A stretch of 64,000 nt of DNA from the NCBI GenBank assembly GCA_036850595.1, contig CM072152.1:14831207-14895206 (forward strand). Reading direction: 5' to 3'. Both the position numbers and the translations under genes were made by a program. This document shows positions 13,101 to 25,400 of the stretch, piece by piece. The stretch is from Rhyacichthys aspro. Taxonomy: Eukaryota > Chordata > Actinopteri > Gobiiformes > Rhyacichthyidae. The number at the start of each line of letters is the position of its first letter. Positions within the stretch are counted from its first letter, which is position 1. The notes beneath the pieces were generated by a model. That model searched no databases. It had not been told where the DNA came from and saw only the letters and a program-made list of their open reading frames with translations.

Positions 13101-14508
13101 AGCAGCAGTGGATGTTGAGCAAACCCTCTGCACTCAGGCAAAAGAACGGTTGTCCAGGGGGTACAAGTTTGTCCCGTGTGATGCATGTGCGAACGTGTTG
13201 CTCTTGCCCCTCGATGAGTGAAGTTGAAGCCACACAAGCCCCATCAGTCTCGCACTGCGAACCAGTGTGCTGACACTGGGCAATAGTGCAGTTGCACCAA
13301 AGAGCTGCAAAGAAAAGCAGAGGCAAACACAACAAACAGAGTGAGTATGTAGATTATGATGATATTATGAATATAGTATCAAGGCACATATTAACAAATG
13401 TCTGTTTTATTCTGCTCCAAACACTACCTGTAAAACAAGAAGAACCATAAAAAGAATTAATCTCCTACTCAGGTGTTTCACTGAGTATTTCTTTAGTGTA
13501 AGCAGGTTATGACTCAAATAATTATAAGGGACAGACAGAAGGAGTGACAGAAAATTGTTTGTTGTCTCTCGAGAAACAGAGCAAGCATTAGATGTGCGTG
13601 GTATAGTAACAGGGCCTTTATGACGGGTGCTCAAAGGTTTTTTTAAGGCCTTCTAAGCAGAGATTAAATTACTGTCTGTGGCTAACAAGAGGATAGACTT
13701 CTTTATTCTTACTCAGTAACATTCTCAGACACAAGAGTTATGTGACATTTGACTAATTCTGAGCAAGCCCCCACTGAAGTTGTTGCAACACCTTTTCAGT
13801 GGCACTGACTCACTCAAACTCAAACACCTACTTCACAGATGGAGGTCTTTAAAAAATAATAAACAATGCAGCCAGAAACAAACAGAAATCTGATCTGAGC
13901 CTTACAATCTTAAAATAGAAACAAGAACAACAAATCTGAGACAGAAAGTTGAAAAAGAATGAGTAAAATACAGACTGTAAAACAGACAAAAATCCTTTAG
14001 ACTTTTTATGTGTTTTTATATGTATTTTGAATAAATAAAAGATTATCAATTAATCAATTTGTAGAAAGTATTTTAAAGAGTAGGTTACATATTTTGGTTA
14101 TAAATTACAATGCTGCCTTGACTGTATAAAAGGTATGTATAGCTTGAATGTGTTTTTTTTTTTTAACATTTAGTGCTAGCTCAGTCCACAGTCCCATAAG
14201 CCAGTCATTTCCAAGCCTTAAACTTGCTTGGCAATTATTACACTTTTATCACATGCTTGGCCATTTTAATCAATTCTTGGGTCTGACAAACAAATGAGAG
14301 ATGACCTGGTTTTTGAGCACGAATCGATTCATTTGTCGCCGAGGGCTAAGCTAGGCTAACCAGGCTAACACAGGCTAGCGGCTAACACTCAGACGATGAT
14401 GAAAGCGGTGATGATGAGCACATGAACAAAACAAACAAGTCACTTACCATGACAGGCTCTATAGAGGACTGCCTGCACCAAAGCCACACAAATCCAGAGG
14501 TTAGCCAT
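10187..14508 (-). CDS. acvr1b: Activin receptor type-1B (ALK4), TGF-beta family type I receptor Ser/Thr kinase
   Basis: Nine exons in transcript order: 14508-14448, 13304-13059, 12488-12222, 11837-11607, 11458-11291, 11158-11002, 10879-10755, 10637-10507, 10312-10187; 503 residues against 505 in human ACVR1B. The order is signal peptide, cysteine-rich activin-binding ectodomain (ending in CCYTDYCN), transmembrane helix (LVAVIAGPLFLLCLLLLVGV), GS box (SGSGSGLPLFVQRT) and kinase domain. The kinase shows GKGRFGEVWRG, VAVKIF, HRDLKSKN and a C-terminus of QLSIQEDIKV. The L45 loop (ADNKDNGTW) is the ALK4/5/7 type that selects Smad2/3. It binds activin, Nodal and GDF ligands with type II receptors at the plasma membrane. 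An in-frame ATG lies 27 bases upstream at 14535; I chose 14508 because it sits directly before the hydrophobic signal segment. Confidence 0.95.
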
Positions 14509-15457
14509 GATCAATGAGTTCCCGGAGCATCGCATAAACAGGTGAAGTTAGCCGGGCGGAGATGTGGCCATTAATGTGGCGAGGCGCGACGATGACAAAC
14601 ACTGAGGCTGTCAGAGAGAGCACCGACAGAAATCACCGCCACCGCCGCTAGGAAGCAGCAAAGTCACCGGTTCATCTCAATGCTAAGAGGTTATGTTTTT
14701 AGATACTATTATTATGAACACTGAGGATTATTAGCAGTCACTTCGGAGTGTGGAATAAATCATGAGTGGTGTGAACGAAAATATGCGTAGCTAGAATTTA
14801 TTACAAAGAGCTATATTTGTATTTTAGCTAAGGGGTGAACCTTAAAAACAACTGAAAGACAAAGAGCATCGAAAACTTTAATATAGGCTATAGTAATGAT
14901 CAATAACATCTTTCTAATATAGTAGCTTTTATTCATGATTACTTCTTTAAAATTACTAGTGGTCACAGCTGTATGTGTTCTAATAGTGAAATGAATCCTT
15001 GCACTCACAGAGTTAATAAAAGCATAGTTTGCCTAATGTATATTTACAAACAAAAGATTGACAATGTCAGAAAATGGCTATAAAAATTACAATTACAACA
15101 GAGAATTAATCACATCCTCTGCATTAAGGTAAGGAAACTACAAATTGTACAGTATTTACAAAATAGCTTATGGCCTTTTGCAGAGATCACCACAAACTCC
15201 TATATAACAAGACCATAACAAATCTTCTTTGTATTTACAAAGTGTATAGTGTTTTTCAGTGAGGTAGATATCTGCTTTAGCACCTGGGGAATTTTATCAG
15301 AGCCATATGCAGTTGTATTTTTATTTGATTGAGTTTTAATTGAATGTCAACATATTGGCCCCTTTTATAGCGTGCCCGTATATCAAACATTTTGACACAT
15401 ATTATTGCCCTTACACGGGGCTTATCTATTTAATAAAATCAAGATCAGCATAGAACT
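14509..15457. other. acvr1b promoter/5' UTR and ankrd33 3' flank
   Basis: The stretch next to acvr1b (about 14520-14670) is locally GC-rich with CpGs and CCGCC runs, as expected for its promoter and 5' UTR. The acvr1b first intron nearby (14340-14395) has a dense cluster of GCTA/GGCTAAC words. The remainder is AT-rich and probably the ankrd33 3' UTR on the minus strand. No gene is seen. Confidence 0.45.
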
Positions 15458-17614
15458 TTATCTTTTGCTCTTTTTACGGTCCTTCTCTTTGCTTTTATCC
15501 CTTTTCACATTCTGCTTCTGCTTCTCTTTCTCTTTTTCTTTCTCTTTCTCTTTCTCTGCCTCCCTTTTCTTCTCCTCCCTAGCCTCCTTGTATTTCCATT
15601 TAGGAGGCTCCAGGTAGTGCTTGTCTTTTTTCCTCTTCTTCTCTTTTTTGGGCGTGTTCTCTGAAGGTCTGCTCACACTGATGTTGGGGATACAGCCCGA
15701 GGGAAACACACTGTTCCTTCGGGCCATGCTGCGAGGAATAAATGTAGCAGTGACTTTGGTGGAGGCCACTGAGAGGATGCTGCCCCGCCTCTCGCCGTTG
15801 GCACAGCATTTTGTGGAGATGGACTCTGCAGAAAGGATTGAAGGGGTCATGTGAGAGACAGAGCCGTTTGTGTGGCACACTGACATCATTTCTAAGTCCT
15901 TCTCTGGGTGCTTCTTCACCAGCTCAGGGACAGCCAAGCGCCTCTTTCCCACCTCAGGGGGGCTCGTTGGGCAGAGTGGACGACACCCAGTTGAAATCAG
16001 GGGACTATGAATGCTGGTGGTTATCCGCACCATGTGGTCCATAACTCCATTGTCTTCAGGGTCATGTGGTAACCTAAATCCAAAAGTGTTCTTGAAACGC
16101 TGGGTAATTTTTTCCCTTGCGCTTTTCTCAGCCAAGGCCTTTGCTACTCTCTCCTTGAGCTCTGGCCACTCAGGGACAAAACTCTCACAGAACTGTTCAG
16201 CTTTTGGCCGCATTGTAAGACGCCGAAAACGAAACAATGTCTCATAGCGGCCTGTTTTTAGCGCCCATTCCTGAGCACATTTTCCTTTAGTGGAGTCTGT
16301 GGCATGTAGATCAGCCCCTGGAAAATCAAGCATTAAACGTTATTAGATATAGTCTTTTTAACAAGTGTGCAGTTTCCACACTGTTGCTTTTTAAATGAGA
16401 ACAGTTGGTCAATGGTCAGTAATCTGATGGCTAACTAATGAAAATAATGAAAATACTAAATGTTATAAGTAGGTATCACTTCACATAGTAGGACTGTGTT
16501 GCAAAGGTGCATGCAATTTTAGCCACTGTGCAGCCTGAAATAGCTGAGCAACCAGAGTAAGTCACAGATTACTAGAGGTGTGTTAAGATGAGATAATGTC
16601 CTCACCGTGATCCCTTAAACTGGTCTAGCGTCACTACACTCACTCGTGGACAGATTGAGAAGGCTTCAAAAATGAACAGATGCATTGTGGGGTCAGCACT
16701 TACTAACAGCGCTATAAATATAGGAGTAATAAGCTAAAGTCAGTGTCAGAAAAGAGCAGGTTATATCATACAGCAATGGCTCATGAGTGAAAACATGGGG
16801 TGTGAGCATATATGTATGTTTTTAACATCCACAGTGCTGGTTACACACTTTCAAAACTGCTGTTACTTACCAGCCATGACCAGGGCTGACACAATATCAT
16901 CGCGGCCAGTGATTGCCGCTTTGATTAGTGCCGTAAAACCACGACAGTCTTTGATTTCAGTGTCTATGCCCGGATAGTAGTTGAGGAGGTACATGACTGT
17001 GTTGGCATGACCTGTATGAACACAGAGACACAGAAGACAGGCATTAGATAGTACCATTTTATAACCATTGATTTAAAATTTGTGCATTTCCTCTAAGACA
17101 GAAACACCCAAGTAACACTCGAACCAAATGAACCAAACCTACCAGCCTGGGATGCAATCATAAGTGCTGTGTTGCCTTCATTGTCTTGGTGGTTTATGTC
17201 CAAAAAAGGACAGTTGTCAAGCCTATATACTATTTCTATGAATCCTTTACAGCAGGCCACCATCAAACCGTTCTGTTGGTAAAGTCATTTTAAGATTAGG
17301 TACACTCTTTAAAAACGTAATCAAAGCATAGTGGTTGTAAATGTATCACTTTTTACCCAGCCATTGATGTCCACCTCCATGACTTCTTCTTTAGTGACCC
17401 CTCTCTCCAGAACTCTCAACAGAGATATTGGTTCATTGCGAGCGCAGGCCTGATATAGCTTTGATGCTGGAGGTCCATTTGGCCTCACTGGCAAGTAGTC
17501 TGGCAGCACCGAGTCGTCAGAAAGGATGCTGTCCGAATCTGAGTCACTTCTTACGGAGTCTTCATCATCATCTGAGCCCGAGCCAAGGTGGGGGTCTTCT
17601 TTGGATGTTGCCAT
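15458..17614 (-). CDS. ankrd33: Ankyrin repeat domain protein 33 (PANKY-like)
   Basis: Four exons in transcript order: 17614-17357, 17272-17143, 17011-16871, 16317-15458; 462 residues. The N-terminus is acidic and Ser-rich (residues about 1-40, SGSDDDEDSVRSDSDSDS). It is followed by a KLYQACARNE start of an ankyrin block and at least four ankyrin repeats, including NGLMVACCKGF, EGNTALMIASQAG and GFTALIKAAITGRDDIV. A long Ser/Thr-rich tail ends in a Lys/Glu-rich region. In mammals ANKRD33 (PANKY) is a photoreceptor-enriched transcriptional cofactor that represses CRX targets; whether this copy does the same is inference. It sits next to acvr1b, as in human 12q13.13 where ANKRD33 is near ACVRL1/ACVR1B. 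ANKRD33B-type paralogues are the alternative. Confidence 0.8.
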
Positions 17615-19482
17615 CTTCCAGTAAAACAGGTAAGAATAGACTATATCCTGTGGCTACATCTCTGTGAGTATATAAATAAATGTAGGAGAAACATCTGACT
17701 ATATATGCAGTCAGGTTGAAACAATTTCCTCTCCAATTACGACCATTTCTTCCCTGTGAGCTGTAAAAACATAGTTATTGGCAGGGTGACAGGTTAACAT
17801 GAGTCTCTCTCAGGATTATGAGTTGTTACCTGTGCATTATGTGGTGGGTGGGGCTGTTTGAGCTTTGTTGAGTAACTGGATCAGCATCTAAAAGCCGTGC
17901 TGAACATATAGGAGAGCTAAAAGAAGCACAGCCCACCTCAGAATAAACACGGTCACATGCAAACCACGTCAGTGCATGTTTTGATTTGCATACTAGCACT
18001 TCAATGTAGCTTGTAGTTAAAATGAAAGTGGTATTTTTTTTTTGCATGATCTTATGGTAAAGGTATGCAATGAATAAAAGGCAGGATGGTAGACTAACTA
18101 ACTTTTGTTAACATCAGATGGGTGCACAGTTATCATTCTTACCATAAAACATTTACAGTACGTAGGTCAAAACTTTCAGAGATCACAGTTTTATTTAGAC
18201 TCAATAATACCCAGTTATTGTCATAATCACTTGAAGCGTAGGAGTCTTTTCAAAGATGCATTGTATGTTCAACACCTGCATATAACCCATCCCAGCTTTA
18301 GAGAGAGGATTATCTACTTCTTTTCATTTTTCAACATTGCAGCAATGTACAGTGTAGCTACTGGCATCGCATTTTAACAACTAAACTGGCATTTATGAAA
18401 AGAATAATACACACAAACAAAACAGGCACAAATCAAGTAGAAAAGAAAATGATTTCCTAACAAACATCCACTTCAAGCAGCCTAATGTAATTGCAGTAAA
18501 TAGTAAATATAAGCTGCTTATAGCAAAGGAATCCCATTAATTGACTTACTAACGAAAACAAACCACTAAATCCCATTAGAGCTGGCGCTGACACTGTATT
18601 TCTCAGGTTAACCACTGGATGGTGATCTTTGACATAGTTTCTAAGCTGCCGTTTTGAGCCTCTATAAGTGCAATAAACTGTGCAGTAGTAAGATGTATGT
18701 GTATTATTATTATATTATTGGAAAAATAAGGAATCACAACATTGCACAAATGTTTTTTTAAAAAGGGGAAGCGGTCATGGTGCTGAGAAGAAGGGAAGAT
18801 AAACTTGAATTGTCTTAATGGATCTAACCTCTGATCTAGACATTGTCATTTTGCAGAAAATTGACAGAAAGGGATGAGTCATCAACAGGCAAAAGTTTGT
18901 ATAATGATTGTGAAGTGGTGATGCAACACATGTAGCAAAATTTATGCTATATTATGCAACATTCCTCTAATGCATTCATACACTGCAGGTAAAACACAGC
19001 AGAAGCCCAATCTTTTCTGCCATAAAGCTGTACAACACATAAAATGGTGTTTTTTTAAACAGCTTGAATAAAAGAACTCTCTGGAGCTTTGTTTCCCGAG
19101 AGTTGAAAGGTCATCTTTAGGAATGGCTGCAGTTGAAAGTAGCCTGTGGGACAGTGGGATGTGGCTGGACCTGTCTGGACACAGTGATGCTCTCTTGACC
19201 AAAAGGCCCTCAGGACTGATCCCATTGCAGCTGAACAGCTGTTTTTATCTACCCAGAGGAGAGTTGGCCACATAACAAGGTCCCACTGCAGAGTTAACTT
19301 TGTTCTTTTGTACAGAGTCACACGAGGTGGTGGACATTTGAGGGCCTTTCAACTCATCCTTTGCCTGATAAATGACCTTGATTGATTGATTGAAACAGGA
19401 CAAGGCAAGCATCCTATAAGGACAAGGAGGGCAGACTTGAGTGTGTTTAGACAGTTTAAAAGGGGACAGAAGATTCCTCAAT
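17615..19482. other. Intergenic region between divergent ankrd33 and arhgef25
   Basis: The promoters of ankrd33 (minus) and arhgef25 (plus) should both lie here, head to head. I see AT-rich sequence with no recognisable exon, RNA or mobile element. Short open frames are uninformative. Confidence 0.4.
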
Positions 19483-22400
19483 ATGAAGAGTTTGGCCAAA
19501 GTACAAGGAAGGACCGAACAGTTTCTGGGATATATGACGGATAAAGTGAGAGGTTTCACATCAGCAGGAGCTCCAGAGGTGATGTACAAAACCCAAATTC
19601 AAGCAATTTTGAGTTTAGGGTTATTTTTGCCTCTTGATTTTTACACTGTTTACATTGTGTTCTGAAATCTATTTACACATTGAGTAATTGTAAGGATTTG
19701 TTTTTATTTATTTTGAGTTTCTGTAGAATATATATGTCGAATGTGTTAGTAGTATCCTTTACAGTAGTTACTCCATATACCTGCTGTCCTAATCACCCAC
19801 AGAGAAATTCCACAGATAAGATAAAAAGCACTTAGGCTGAAACAAAAATAGACTAGATAGAGGGGTGCAGGTAAACTATTTATTTTGCTAATTCGCTCAT
19901 GAGTTTATGTAAGAGCGGAAGCCCTGCATATATTTATTTTTATTTCTGATATTCACTGAATTTGTGTGTGTTTGTGGTGAAACTGTGTTTTTTTAGGAAC
20001 CCCTGACCGTTTTGACGTGGTTTCCAGAGTGTAAAGGTCTAAGGTTAGAGGGTGGTCCAAACTTTAAATCCCCTCAAGCAAAGTTGGGATGTTGTAGATA
20101 AGAAGCCGCGACTTGAAATGGAAACAAAATAAATGTTATTTTCACATAACCTCTTCACTGACTGTTGTATGTGTGTGTTTTTTAAGATTTCAGACACCAT
20201 CAGGGATAAGCTTTTGGCTGATGAGCAAATGGAGTTCAAGTTTCGCAGAAAGTCCAGTGTGGCAGCAGTTTGGAGAGGTAACACACTGAGTATTTATGAC
20301 GGTACTAAAGTGAGAAGATCACACCACAAGCACTGAAGCTGTATTATTGTGTTTTACCTAATAGTCAAAATCACAAATACTAAAAGAAAATGTTGTGTGC
20401 ATGTAGAGTAATCCTACATTGTGGACAGAGACAGGCTTTTCAGCTTGCTGGGATCATGATTTCAGAGTTTTTAAAAGCTTAACTTGATAAAGAGCATGGG
20501 GATATTTTAATAGCTGTAATCTGTCCTGCGTGGATTGAAATTTCCAGGGTTGTGTTGGAGAGTCATGACACATGCGCAAATCTTAACTGTGTAGTACTCG
20601 ATTTTTCTGTGTAGAATGGTTTCCTCTTCTTGACTCCGAATTTACTTGAAGTTGGTGCATTGATCTTGTTGAATTATTCTCTTAGCTGCCCCCAGCCTTG
20701 ACAGCTGTGCCCAGAAAATAATCTAGTTATGAATACCTAATCTTGCCTTTGAGATTAAATGAGCCTTCCCATGACTGCAGGGTATTTCCACATGTCTAAT
20801 AATATCAATATACACATTATTGTATGTTGATAACTTGGTCAATCCAAATTAGAAAAAGAACAATTGTGGAGGCAATGCTCTAAAATCTGGAAGAATTCTT
20901 GACTGGCCCTCGATACTGTAAATTTTCAAATGAAGTACAGTGAAGTTAGAAATTGTAAACAGAAGCTAGGTATGATTGAAAAAGATCCATTAGAAAACTC
21001 ATTTTATTTAATTCTCATAAGCTGACAGTGCTTAATGTGCCATTGTTGCAGAGCAGACACAAAAAAAGGTGTGTAAAGAGGAGGGACGGGAAGCAGATGC
21101 TAAGAGAACAACTCGGCATATCAGCGTCCATTCCTCATCCATGCCCCTCCCCCTCTTGCCATTCTGTCTCACTCACTTCTGGTGCCTCTCATAATCTTTG
21201 GCCACTGTGTGACCACAGAGAGGAGCACAGTCTCTTGGCTCTTTACTGATTTTGTCTGAACTATGGGATAGTACTGGTGTTTGTCCCAGGAGTCTGATGG
21301 GAATGGGAATATAACTTTGGACTGTCTTTTTTTGTCTGCCTCCTCTGGGGATTATCACAGGACTCACAGAAGTTAGTGTCTGTCTTTTAGTGTAAATGCA
21401 TCTTGCAACATGGTGGAGGGTGATAGTCTTAGGTCTAATATCTGGAGTGGGTCATTATGAGAGAGGGTCATCAGCAGCGAGAGTGTGGGTGTCCGCACCT
21501 GTTCAGAAAACTGCTCAGCAAATGTGGATGCTGCTTTGCACAAGTCAGAGGTATGTAGAGGTTGTGGGGGTTTTATGAAAAAGGCACTGGGCTGTCTCAG
21601 TGTTGTGGCAAAATGTTGTGACTACATTATGTCCTTGATTAGAAATCACAGACAGAGTGTGAAATTCCAGTAAAATCACACATGATATATCACTTTTATG
21701 CCTTTAGAAAGAGTGAGCTAGAGTTTAGCCCCCAATGCTCATTGCCTGTAAGAGCATCTGGTCACACTGGTGAACTGTAAACATGCACAGTGAGTTGAAA
21801 TAACATTTTGGCTTGATGATTTTGGGCTATATATATATTTTTTGTGCACAATTTGGCTGGCTTGTGCTGATAACTAATAATTTTTAAAATGACAACACTG
21901 CAAACTGCATTATCCCTTCCATGCATTATCCTTTCAATGCATATTTACTAAAACCATGAAGAATACTTATTTGTTGATACTGTCTAGTCATTGCAGTTTA
22001 TGCAAAAACAGTAAACAGGTTTAAACAGAGAAGTTTCATTCTCACTTTGGCTTTACTTACAGTAAATGTTAAGATGGATTTAGTCTAGATAAAGAGTGTA
22101 CAGCTGCTGCTTTAAGCTGAAAATAGAGGAGTGGTTACCAATATAGTCACATCTGGATCTCTGCGTGGTCTTTAAAACAAACAACAGCTTTTTGAATTGT
22201 TCTAAGAGAAAGTCCTTCTTTCTTTTAATGAAAAGCTTGAAAGCCCCTGTGCACAAAATGCACACATTTGTTTGGACATATTGTAATACAACCTGCTTGC
22301 AAGTCTATACAACACAGTTGATCCATACACACAAACATGTCCCATTACTGCCGACCCTTAAATCCTCTGTTGTTCCAGTTGCTCTGGGAGTGATTACTGA

Positions 22401-25400
22401 ACAGCTCCTCTGAGCTGCACGTCACTGACAGACCCACAAATAGATGTGTGAAATATGAAAATGAAAACAGCCTTGTGTCGAGATGCTGTGATTTCTCTCC
22501 TCTATTCACAGGGTTTAATGTAATATGTGATTGGGCAGTAGTGCTTCAGTTTTATGTCAGAGTCTTCTTCTTGCTTGTCTTGGGACACGTTCTGATCAAA
22601 TTTGATGCAGATGAACCCAAAGCTGTTACAATACACATATATCACCCCTGCTTTATAACTGCCACGAGAAACAGCACATTGGCCTCAGTAAGAGTGAGGT
22701 ATTCATTATGCCACAAAACATGGCATCCTGTTTTGTTCAAAATACACCTTTCAATAATACCTTTATCTAGTAGTGATCATTGAAAGTGACTGTTTAGAAG
22801 TTGCAGTTTACAGTTTATTTGGGCAGAAATGACAGTATTCTGTGGCTAGTCATTTAAACCCAATGCTGAGGATATTATCTACTATCATATAAAATATATG
22901 AATGAACCAACTTAAATTCTATCACTCTTTCTCACTGTTTACAAAAAGTAGGTCAAAAATATTTTACATTTCTGTTAACATTAAAGTTAGTTTGACACAT
23001 CTCTGTCCTAAAACCTACTTGCATCATATATATTTTTGATGATTGTTATGTACCAGAATCATAAACATTTAAAAGGAGAAGATAACACTGCTATACTCAG
23101 TTTGGTGTTTCCTCTTAATTCCTCTCTGTCTGGACATTGAAACAAGACTGAGCGTAACCCCTCTACACAACTTACAAACTGTCACATACATGTCTTTAAG
23201 TGCAGTAGGCTATTGAAATTGCTTACTCAAATGACGTTCAAGCACCAGTATTCGGAGATCCCAATTACACACTAAACAGTACATTTGCATTTGCTGCGTT
23301 TGTACTCTGCACACACTTTAGTCAGGATTTTGGTCCATCTGTTGTTTTGTGTGGCCATGACACATTGCATAAGCATCTCGGTCAAACTGACTGGCTCTCT
23401 GTCTAGTGCTGATGTGATGAAGTGTTATTGCATATGCATTAACCTCAGGTGCACAACGAGGGCTTAGTTGTCATGCCTTATCAACAGATGGGAAAATTCA
23501 TGTTCATATTCCTGAATGAGCTGACCTTGAAAGCAGCATCATAAAAAAAACATGGTGCACAGATGCTGCTTGTGCATGTCTCACACTGTCTAACGAGCCA
23601 GTTAATAAGCCACAGCTCTTTTTGTTACTGTGCCTAAAAATGAAGAAAAGCTGACAAGGAACAGGAAGAAAAACACATTAATTCACTATTCACTGTATTT
23701 TAAATATCTTCATCAGACAGTTTCAGTGAATGCCTGACCCAGATTTCACTGCCTCTTGAAAGCTTGTTATTATGATTACAGCTTATGTAAATGTGCTGAC
23801 AGGGAAAAGTGGCTCCTGGGAAGGGTCCAAGATGACAAAAACCATTCTCCTGAAAGTCTCCCGGTGCTACAATCAGGAGAAACAAGTAAAACATTAGTAC
23901 TTGATTAAAATGGTGCAGCTTGAGGGATTTTGTACCCTTTCTACTCAGGAGACCTCTAAGTGGAAACAAAATCCAGCTGTGGCTTAAAAGGCTATCAGTC
24001 ACAGTGTTAGTCTAGACTGAGTTGTAGATTTAGGGCAGTTGACTACAAATGTGAAGACATACAATGAACAGAGATCTACCCTCTCTAAATGCTTCTTTAA
24101 ATTTAAAAGTTGAATAAAATTTCAGATCTTTGCTTGGTCTATGTTTAATGCTGACAGTTCAGCAGCAACAACTTAAAAAGTTGCATTTAAGGCTTAACAC
24201 AGGAAATTGTACTACATTTTTGTGCAGAAATCTGTCTGCAGCATCTGACCTGAAAGTATAACCCACAATTATCTGTGCTTTAAAAAGTGGTTTTCTTTGC
24301 CCTCTTTTTTTATTTATTTATTTATTTTTCAGAATCCTACTCTGTGACAGGCAGTGAGGGCAGTATCACCCCTTCTGCACCCCACCAGTCTTCAGAGAGT
24401 TCCAGTCCATGTTCGCAGTCACTCTCTGGAGGAACACGGAGCCCTGTCAGCACTCTTAAGAAATGGCTCACCAACCCCATTCGCAAGCTCAGCATTGAGG
24501 GCAGACCGGCACCGGTGGAGAAACAGATGAGCAGGTCAGACGAAGGACAGACCACCGAAAAGTACAACTCCTGTTCAGTCGTCCCATCAGGCGAAATGGT
24601 AAGTGTACATTTTCTCACGCTGACATATACCATCTGTTTGTCTCTTATTTGTGTCCTGACTTTGTCCATGTGATGCTCAGATGTGGAAAGATGGTCCAGC
24701 CGCTCCTTCTCCCACCCAGGCGTCCTGTCAGAGCTATCTTTCTGAGCTCCTACAGGGCAGAGGCACAGAGAGTCCAGTAATGTCTCAATTTTCCTTTATT
24801 CCATTATTCATATTCATTATTATTCAATTTTTGTATTGTTTTACTATTTTATTTCACTAAAAACATTTTATGTTCTTAATGCCAGTTATTAAACTCATGT
24901 AAGTTTTAGAACGGCATTTCCATCCGAAACATGAGTGGCTGCTGGAGGTGGATAGTCTCCACACAGTGATTTAAAAGCTAGAAATACATTTGCTTTAGTT
25001 AGATAAAAGCCTCGAAGTGCAGTTGTACTTTAATTCTTGTCAAAACAAATCCAGTGCACCAGTTCCATTTGCGTGCATTGATCACTTACACATACTGTAT
25101 ACAGTATAGTCAATATAGGTATTATGTCTACTGATGATTTGTGTTGATCAATACATTTATCAGAACTAAGCTAATGGTTGGCCAGTCTGCAGGACACATT
25201 CACTCAAGCAACAACCTAATTGATTATACATACTAAATATGAATAGGTCTGCATACTTCTTGTCTGTAGTAACTTTAGATTTACAAATACCTTTGTAGTG
25301 GGCTATTCTGGACAGCATCTGTAAGTGATCAACTCTCCAGGCCGTCTTTAACAGGCTGAAACAGGGTCATGGCTAGGGGTGACACAGTGTACACCTAAAT

